DNA of 64,000 bases from NCBI GenBank assembly GCA_029706075.1, contig JAINUG010000256.1:868001-932000 (forward strand). The letters are read 5' to 3'. A program made the translations under genes and the position numbers. Within the stretch, counting starts at the first letter, position 1; each line of letters opens with the position of its first letter. Positions 58,081 to 64,000 of the stretch are shown piece after piece. This DNA comes from Aldrovandia affinis. Lineage: Eukaryota; Chordata; Actinopteri; Notacanthiformes; Halosauridae. The notes beneath the pieces were generated by a model that was not told where the DNA came from, searched no databases, and worked only from the letters and a program-made list of their open reading frames with translations.

Positions 58081-59146
58081 TAAGATGACCAGATTTCATG
58101 GAGCAAATCTGGGGCATTTTCATTCGATGTAACTGTGCGACAGCTGAGCATGCGCTGTAAGAAAAAAAACTGCATTTTCTTTTCTTGGGATAAACCATAA
58201 GGATAGACTATGCTAATTTGTTGGCTACCTGCCAATTTTATGTTTATAAATTTCATTCAGGAATTTGAGTCATGTAACCATAGTAATAGCAACATCCAGG
58301 GCACTTGATTGGTTACAACACAGATCACAGCACTCACATCATGGTCACAGGCTATCTTTATCTTTTATATTTATCTTTTGTGACAGGTCAGCCAAAACGA
58401 TTTGGCTATTGACACATGGCTCGGTTACAACAATACATTTTCCAAGACACCTATGTCACCCCTTTACTCTCCTCTCTGCACTGGCCCCCCATCACAGCAC
58501 GCATCAGATTCAAATCACTGGTGCTTGCTTTTCAAGTGGCTAGAGGAACTGCTCCCCCTTACCTCCAGACACTCATCACACCCTACACCCCAGTCAGACC
58601 CCTCCGCTCCGCCTCCTCTGGCAAACTGACTGTCTCATTCCTCCGGGCGCCCAGCAGCAGCTCCTCGTGGTCTCGCTCTTCTCTGTCCTGACCCCTCGGT
58701 GGTGGAATGACCTTCTGAATCACTTGCGATCTTCTGCAAGAGACTCCACTACCACTGAATTCTGTACATCTAGCTAATTGTCAATACCACTGACTACTTG
58801 TTCAATACTTCTTGTATATGTATCCCTGCTTACTCCTCATTTAAAAAAATTAAAAAAATAATAATAATAATTTACTAACCTTTTCCTTCCCAGTGTTACA
58901 GGTATGGTATGTAGCTGCCTACAATGATGTCTATCGCTGTATTACTGCACTGATCTCTGCGCGAACTATGATTATTCCTACCATGTATTAATGCACATAT
59001 TCTAAGTCGCTCTGACAAATGCTTAAATTGTAAAATGTAAAATACATTAATTTTGATAAAATCCGGGGACATTTTCGGGGACGGTGCCAACCGGGGATGA
59101 AATACGCAATCTGGGAGGGGGGAAACGGGGACGTCTGGTCACCCTA
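58081..59146. mobile_element. hAT-type MITE containing an L2 fragment
   Basis: A perfect 8-bp duplication CCTTAGGG (58073-58080, 59147-59154). The ends TAAGATGACCAGA and, inverted, TAGGGTGACCAGA match at 10 of 13. MITE sequence is at 58081-58425 and 59050-59146. No transposase. Confidence 0.82.
58428..59048 (+). mobile_element. L2 LINE 3' fragment inside the MITE
   Basis: Frame pieces HVTPLLSSLHWPPITARIRF, SLVLAFQVARGTAPPYLQTL and TPYTPVRPLRSASSGKLTVS give the L2 ORF2 C-terminus. A 3' UTR follows (GGTATGGTATGTAGCTGCC) and a damaged tail, TAAGTCGCTCTGACAAATGC, that has lost half of the hairpin. Confidence 0.88.
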
Positions 59147-59599
59147 CCTTAGGGACGAGGACAGCAGCAGACCCAGGTGGGATAGGAACATCCCTTTCTC
59201 CCTCCACGAATCCAGAGTTATCTCTCCACCACATTTCACAGGAGTAAGCTCCAGTGCTGCTCCTCCAGAGGTCTAAGAGTGCATACCTTTTCCTTCAGGG
59301 CAGTGCACTTCTCAGAACACCACAGGGTGGCTGTGTCCTTGTACTGGGAGAAACTAATAACGGTGGGCAGGGAATGAACACCAGCCATCTCCAGGACCCC
59401 AAAGTGCATCTCTCCTTCTCATGACAATACCTGGAGTTGGTCACACTAAACAACTATTTAACTCCCCCATAGAGTGGTGGGAGATGGTAAAAGATTGGGT
59501 GCGGGGCTACTTCTAGGTAGTCGGGTGGAGGAAGGTGAAGGTAACGTGAAGGTGAGCATCACAATACTGCCCTCCAGACACTGAGCCACCTCCAGTTCT

Positions 59600-60888
59600 G
59601 AGGCCTGGAATTAAGTACAGTAATTGCCCAAATCAAACAACGCCTCTACACCCTCTGTCAGGAGGAGCAGAAGAAATATAGCCAAATCCAGCATCTCGAG
59701 GAGGATGAGAAATGCATCAGGTTTTACTTCCGCAAGGCACGGTCAAATAAATCTAACATCTCTTACCTGTATAACAGCATGGGGGTGATGTCTGAAGAGG
59801 CTGACATCCAGGGAGGACCATACATGCAGTTCCATTAGGGCTTGTATAACATTAAGCCCATCAACAAGGCTCTCATGGACACCTTCCCAGACTGTTTGGA
59901 CAGATGCCTGGGGGAAGAGAGCAAGGAACTGGACCTAAGCATAGAGGAGCTTAACCAGTCCATGCACCCGCTTAATCAACACAAAGCTCCTGGTCCTGAT
60001 GAAATCCCAGCTCTATCAGAGTTCTATCAGACCTTCTGGGTTCTCCTGAAGGAGGACATAGTGGACTTCATACAGGGAGGGGTGGTTGGGTGGCAGAGCT
60101 CAAGAAAGAGCTCAAAAAATAAGGGGAGCCTGAAGGATCAACCTCCACTCAGTCGATTATAAGATCATGACTAAATCAGTGATGAGGAGGTTCCAAGATC
60201 TGCTACCATCGGTGATTGACTACAACCAAATATGCAGTGTTCCTGGGAGGTCCACAAATAATAATATGCTCCTTGTGAGGGATATGATAATTCACTCAAG
60301 GGAGCACATGTCCCCCTTGAGCCTTCTCAGTTTAGATCAAGAGAAGGTTTTGACAGGATTAGCTACATGTGCTTGGAGAGGGTGTTGACAAGGTTCAATT
60401 TCCCTAGCTCCCTGTTGCACTGGATCCAGATGTGCTTGAAAGATCTCAGGTAGGGTGGCTGCCATTGAAACCTCTCTGCCCCTTTTTCCATCAGGTCTGG
60501 CATAAGGCAGGGATGCCCTCTAGAACGCTTTCTGTACTTCATTTACATTGAGCTGTTCCTCCAAAGGATAGGGCAGAACAGGAACATCAGGGGCTACCCT
60601 TTGCCAGGTGCCTAGGCAGAGCGGCTCTAGGTGATGGCGTACATGGACGATGTCGTCACAGAGAGTCACTGCATCACCACTGCTACCACAGGCACCCTGG
60701 TCACCTGGGGCAAGACCGAACAATTCCTGTCACCATTCTGAGACATTAACCTGTTTCTTCCCTGTGCTTAGAGATAGCATTAAGCTCCTTCCAATCCAAT
60801 GGGAAGAGGAGCTGGATATGGGAGGAGGCCTTCTGCCACATACAGAAAAAATCTGAAGCTGGAGCGTGCAACCACTCACAATGGCAGG
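59600..60888 (+). pseudogene. Tx1-like ORF2: linker and reverse transcriptase
   Basis: The frame at about 59613-59838 reads IAQIKQRLYTLCQEEQKKYS and EDEKCIRFYFRKARSNKSNI, then SYLYNSMGVMSEEADIQ and a stop. From 59842 come INKALMDTFPDCLDRCLGEE and LNQSMHPLNQHKAPGPDEIP (start of the RT), then FYQTFWVLLKEDIVDFIQGG. Further pieces: MTKSVMRRFQDLLPSVIDYN and SVPGRSTNNNMLLVRDMI, then RISYMCLERVLTRFNFPSSL, IRQGCPLERFLYFIYIELFL (motif B) and VMAYMDDVV (motif C, YMDD). The pieces lie in different frames. Non-functional. Confidence 0.75.
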
Positions 60889-60889
60889 T

Positions 60890-62416
60890 AACTTTGTTAC
60901 TTTGTTGAGAGCTTTACTAGAGAAGAGGTTATAAGTATGCCTAAATGTATAGCTAAGTCAAATAAGGCAGCAGACCCTGATGGTATATATCCCAGACTAC
61001 TCCAAGAACCTAGGGAAATTATATATAAATCATTGACAGATATTTTTATGCAATCCATAAACACTGGAGAAATACCAGATGACTGGAAGCAGGGTAGTAT
61101 AATTCCACTATATAAGAAGGGGAACCGTACTGACCTAGGAACTATATACTTGTCAGTTTAACTTGCTTCTTATGTAAAATACTGAAATGTATTATTAGGT
61201 ACAAGTTGGAATCATTCTTGAAAAAATATAATATTTTAAGGGAGAGACAAAATTACTTTCTTAAGGGGAAGTCTCCAGGACTTTCAAGCGTTTTGACTTG
61301 AATCAGGCTTATGATATTATATATTTGAACTTTCAAAAAGCATTTGACAAGGTACCACATAAGAGGTTCATTGTTCAAATGAATTCAATAGAAATTACCG
61401 AGTTGTTTCAAAGTGAAATAAAAAGTAGGTGGGGTCGTATCTGATCTAGGTGCTGTGGGCAGTGGAGTCCTGCAAGGGATCGGTGCTGGGACCTCTGCTC
61501 TTGCTTATTTACATAAATGATGTTGATAGGGATGTTAGTTGCAAAATAGTTGCATTTGCAGATGATACTAAAATTGGGGGTTTGGCAAACAGTTTGGAAT
61601 CGACTAAGGTAATACAAAATGATTTGAACAAAATCCAAAAATTGGCAGAAACATAGCAGATGACATTCAATATTCCTAAATGTAAAGTTATGCATGTGGG
61701 AAATAAAAACATAAGACAGGAGTATTTTATGGGAGGAGAAAAAGTAGTTTGAAATTTCAATTTGAAAAAGACTTAGGAATTGTAGTTCAAAGTCTATCTG
61801 TATCAAAGCAGCAGTGAAAAAGGTCAACAGGATGCTGGGATACATAGCAAAAGGTATTGAGTATAAATCAAAGGAGGTTATATTAATGTTATATATGTTT
61901 GCCAGACCTCACTTAGAGTACTATGTGTGATTCTGGACAATAGACTACAAGAAAGACATAGAAGCTCTTTAAAAAGTTCAAATAAGTACAACTAAATTAG
62001 TACCTGGTATGAAAGGTCAAAGTTATGAGGATAGACTTAAGGCACTCAATCTATTTAAGTTTAGCAAACAGAGATTTAGGGGGTCTTGATTGAGGTTTTT
62101 AAATTCCTAAAAGGGATTAACAAAGTGCACTACCAAAGATGTTTTAAGATAAGTGGGGTGAGCAGAACAAGAGGTCACAGGTGGAAATTATGGAAGGCAA
62201 ATTCCGCACAGATATTAGGAAGTTTTTCTTTACACAAAGAGTTGTCAATGCCTGGAACAGCTTGCCAGGTCAGGTAGTAGAGGAAGGACTTGGGCTATTC
62301 AAGTCTAGGCTAGAGGCAGCACTAGATACTTTTTAGATTAGGACATGATAGGCCTAGATAGGCTGAATGGTCCATTCTCGTCATTATTCTTGGGTATTCT
62401 TATGTTCTTATGTAAG
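60890..62416 (+). mobile_element. CR1-like LINE inside the Tx1-like LINE
   Basis: Plus-strand reverse transcriptase and C-terminal pieces, with a 3' end of TTCTTATGTTCTTATG (62397-62416). The same tail type and C-terminal wording occur in the minus-strand copy at 41066-41660. It is 5' truncated and full of frameshifts. Confidence 0.85.
60935..62337 (+). pseudogene. CR1-like reverse transcriptase remnant
   Basis: KSNKAADPDGIYPRLLQEPR and SINTGEIPDDWKQGSIIPLY (start of the RT) come first, then decayed sequence, then YDIIYLNFQKAFDKVPHKR (motif A, with Asn where Asp is usual). Next are CKGSVLGPLLLLIYINDVD (motif B) and CKIVAFADDTKIGGLANSLE (motif C intact), then KVMHVGNKNIRQEYFMGGEK. The C-terminus includes GSYE-type DRLKALNLFKF wording, LIEVFKFLKGINKV, SGVSRTRGHRWKL and VVNAWNSLPGQVVEEGLGLF. 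Multiple frameshifts and stops. Confidence 0.85.
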
Positions 62417-63140
62417 ATCCTTCCTCCTTCCTTCCTCAGGACTATGGATCTGTGTGGGCTACAAAACGCCGTATAGCTGGGACCCCCCATATATCTGCAA
62501 AGCCCTGAGGGATTTTGCCTTCAGGATTTGATTATCCAGGGCCAGGCTAACTCTGTGGTCACACAAAAACATAATATCATACCTAAGAAGAAAAGAGACA
62601 ATGTCTCTCTCGAATATCTGGAAAAACGTCAACCAAAATCCCTAGCAATAAGCAGAAAGATTTGCAATTGTTGTCTGCTCATGTGTGTCTCCCCACCAGG
62701 TAATTCATGTTTAGATGGCACTTCCTTTCAGAGAGCTGCCCCCAGTGATGCATTGACTCAGGACACGTATGTCATCTAATCTGGGAGTGCTCTGTGGCCA
62801 GACAGGTCTGGGGCCTTGTTGCTTCCTCTGTCTCCTTTAACAGACCCTTGCCAAGATCCTCCATGATGACTGAGAGCATCCTCTATGGTCTATCCAGAGG
62901 TTGCAACACTCCAGAGCTCCAGCGCCAGTAGAGAATCATCAACACCATTAAGCACATCCTGTGGGAGGCAAGGAACATCAAGGTCTACCAAAAACAAACT
63001 GCGGACCCGCTCAATCTCCGGAGGAGGATACAAAACCACCTCCAAGATTGTGTTTTGGCTGACTTTTTAAAATACAGGAAGAGAAATGGGGGGTGGGCCA
63101 CTGGAAAGAACTGAACATCTACCTCAACCCCCTGAGAGGG
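62417..63140 (+). pseudogene. Tx1-like ORF2 C-terminal part after the CR1-like insert
   Basis: Frame pieces give HVIWECSVARQVWGLVASSV-type wording (62770-62845), then SMMTESILYGLSRGCNTPEL, IINTIKHILWEARNIKVYQK, DPLNLRRRIQNHLQDCVLAD and FLKYRKRNGG. The HxxW...C and ILWEARN layout is the usual C-terminus of L1/Tx1-type ORF2. Stops at several positions. Confidence 0.7.
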
Positions 63141-63274
63141 TTAATTTAAAAATGGTTGCCTTGATGTCTTTTTCTCCGTAGTATATTTAAACACCCCATG
63201 TGTATCAATGTCTAGTATTGTGTGTTGAATGTTTTCATTTTTGCCCTTGACCCTGAGTTAAATCTTGTTGCTCT

Positions 63275-63645
63275 TGTCAAATCAAATCAAATGTATTTGT
63301 ATAGCGCTTTTCACAAATGCATTGTCACAAAATGCATTAACAAAATGCTTACCAAAAGCAAGCCTAAGGCGACAGTGGCAAGGAACCTTGGGAGGAACCA
63401 GACAAAAAGGGGGGGAGCCCGTCCTCTTCTGGGCAGCACAGGGTGTGTCCATAAAAGACCGTATCATGGTCAGTCCAAAGGTGACACAGGATTGGCTGAA
63501 TTTGCGCCTCCGAGTTAGGTAGTCGGTGGGGGGGGGCAAACCACGTGAAGGGGGTCCGGATCCAGGGACTGGGGTAGGTGTGGGGTTGAGGGTTGATGGG
63601 GCAGCTCACACTTCTCACAGGATCTAGGGCTCGGGGGCAGCTACA
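63275..63645 (-). mobile_element. LINE 3' end with ATTTG repeat tail
   Basis: Minus strand ends GAAAAGCGCTATACAAATAC then ATTTGATTTGA. This resembles the 3' terminus of the LINE at 44460-44512 (GGCGCTATACAAAAATAAAG plus GATT). The body (AACCTTGGGAGGAACCAGAC on plus) is non-coding. Class uncertain. Confidence 0.5.
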
Positions 63646-63650
63646 ATATA

Positions 63651-64000
63651 CAGATAACTGCCAAAATAAAGGAAGCACTTGAGTAATATAATAATATAAT
63701 ATACGCCATTTAGCAGACGCTTTTATCCAAAGCGACTTACAGTAGTGAATGCATACATTTTCAGTATATGTGGCCCCAGTGGAGATTGAACCCACAACCT
63801 AAGCATTGCCAACGCTGTGCTCTACCAACTGAGCCACAGAGAACCACGGAGGGATACAAAGTATATTGAAAGCAGATGCTCCCATACTGGTGTGGTTTCT
63901 GAGTTAATTAAACAATTAACATCCCATCATGCTTAGGGCCAATGCTGGACAGGCCCAGTGGCTCAATATTTTGACTACCATGGCTAGAAGAATAGATATC
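63651..64000 (+). mobile_element. Tc1-like transposon end, runs off the window, split by a SINE
   Basis: It starts CAGATAACTGCCAAAATAAA after TA (63649-63650), a familiar fish Tc1 terminus. After the SINE it resumes at 63850 with GGATACAAAGTATATTGAAA and the untranslated leader. The transposase would lie beyond 64000. Confidence 0.75.
63686..63847 (-). mobile_element. tRNA-derived SINE with L2-type tail
   Basis: The minus strand reads TGGCTCAGTTGGTAGAGCAC (A-box), then GGTTGTGGGTTCAATCTCC (B-box). It closes with AGTCGCTTTGGATAAAAGCG, TCTGCTAAATGG and an AATAT repeat. The head is tRNA-like. The tail hairpin is that of the L2 LINEs at 12536 and 50784, so L2 machinery is the likely partner. Confidence 0.9.

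Larger units (their letters stand above)
59170..63140 (+). mobile_element. Tx1-like LINE, split by a CR1-like LINE
   Basis: LINE sequence at 59170-60888 and 62417-63140. The wording is that of L1/Tx1-type ORF2: a long linker after the endonuclease, HKAPGPDEIPA...EFYQTFW, and a C-terminus reading VLWEARNIKVYQKQT. Decay is moderate to heavy. Boundaries are approximate. Confidence 0.72.

Noticed and set aside
63780..63847. Possible tRNA gene on the minus strand
   Set aside because: The tRNA-like part continues directly into the L2-type tail; it is a SINE.

Overview
This window looks like intergenic or intronic nuclear DNA of a bony (teleost-type) fish. The evidence is the mix of mobile elements: several Tc1-like transposons with TA target sites, L2 LINEs whose 3' tail hairpin is shared with a tRNA-derived SINE, Rex1-type, CR1-like and Tx1-like LINEs, hAT elements with 8-bp duplications, and TTAA-targeting elements. 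I found no host protein-coding gene, rRNA or functional tRNA that I can support. Nearly every coding-like reading frame is a piece of transposase or reverse transcriptase, and almost all are broken by stops, frameshifts or deletions. All calls come from reading the sequence; no database was searched.

Layout. 1-9.5 kb: a Tc1-like element (781-3844) split by a piggyBac-like element (1951-3607), a second Tc1-like element with a nearly complete transposase (4930-6537), a possible solo LTR (6546-7043) and a truncated Tc1 (from 7051). 9.5-12.6 kb: a long L2 LINE copy with endonuclease and reverse transcriptase remnants. 12.6-18 kb: mostly unannotated AT-rich sequence, with a CpG-richer patch near 17.2-17.65 kb that could be a promoter or first exon. 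18-21.65 kb: a Rex1 LINE on the minus strand, split by an hAT-like element and by an LTR-like element that itself carries a Tc1. 23.2-25.4 kb: a motif-repeat/hairpin region, an hAT transposase C-terminus, and a fold-back copy of the LTR-like end. 27.4-31 kb: an L2 tail, a Tc1-like element and a SINE. 33-34 kb: a second piggyBac-related copy with 148-bp tandem repeats. 35-38.9 kb: two hAT-type elements and a Rex1 tail.

39.2-45 kb: a LINE fragment with a 290-codon open frame, a CR1-like fragment, a rearranged Tc1, and another Tc1 split by two LINE tails. 45.7-51.3 kb: a three-level nest, Tc1 containing L2 containing hAT. 51.4-54.9 kb: an internally deleted Tc1, SINE-like fragments and unassigned sequence. 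55.2-57.3 kb: a TTAA-flanked element containing Rex1 and an hAT MITE. 58.1-59.15 kb: a MITE with an 8-bp duplication containing an L2 tail. 59.2-63.1 kb: a Tx1-like LINE split by a CR1-like LINE. 63.3-64 kb: a LINE 3' end and a Tc1-like end carrying a tRNA-SINE.

The genes do not form a host pathway. Together they record successive transposition. Several insertions can be ordered from nesting, and some are confirmed by an uninterrupted relative elsewhere in the same window.
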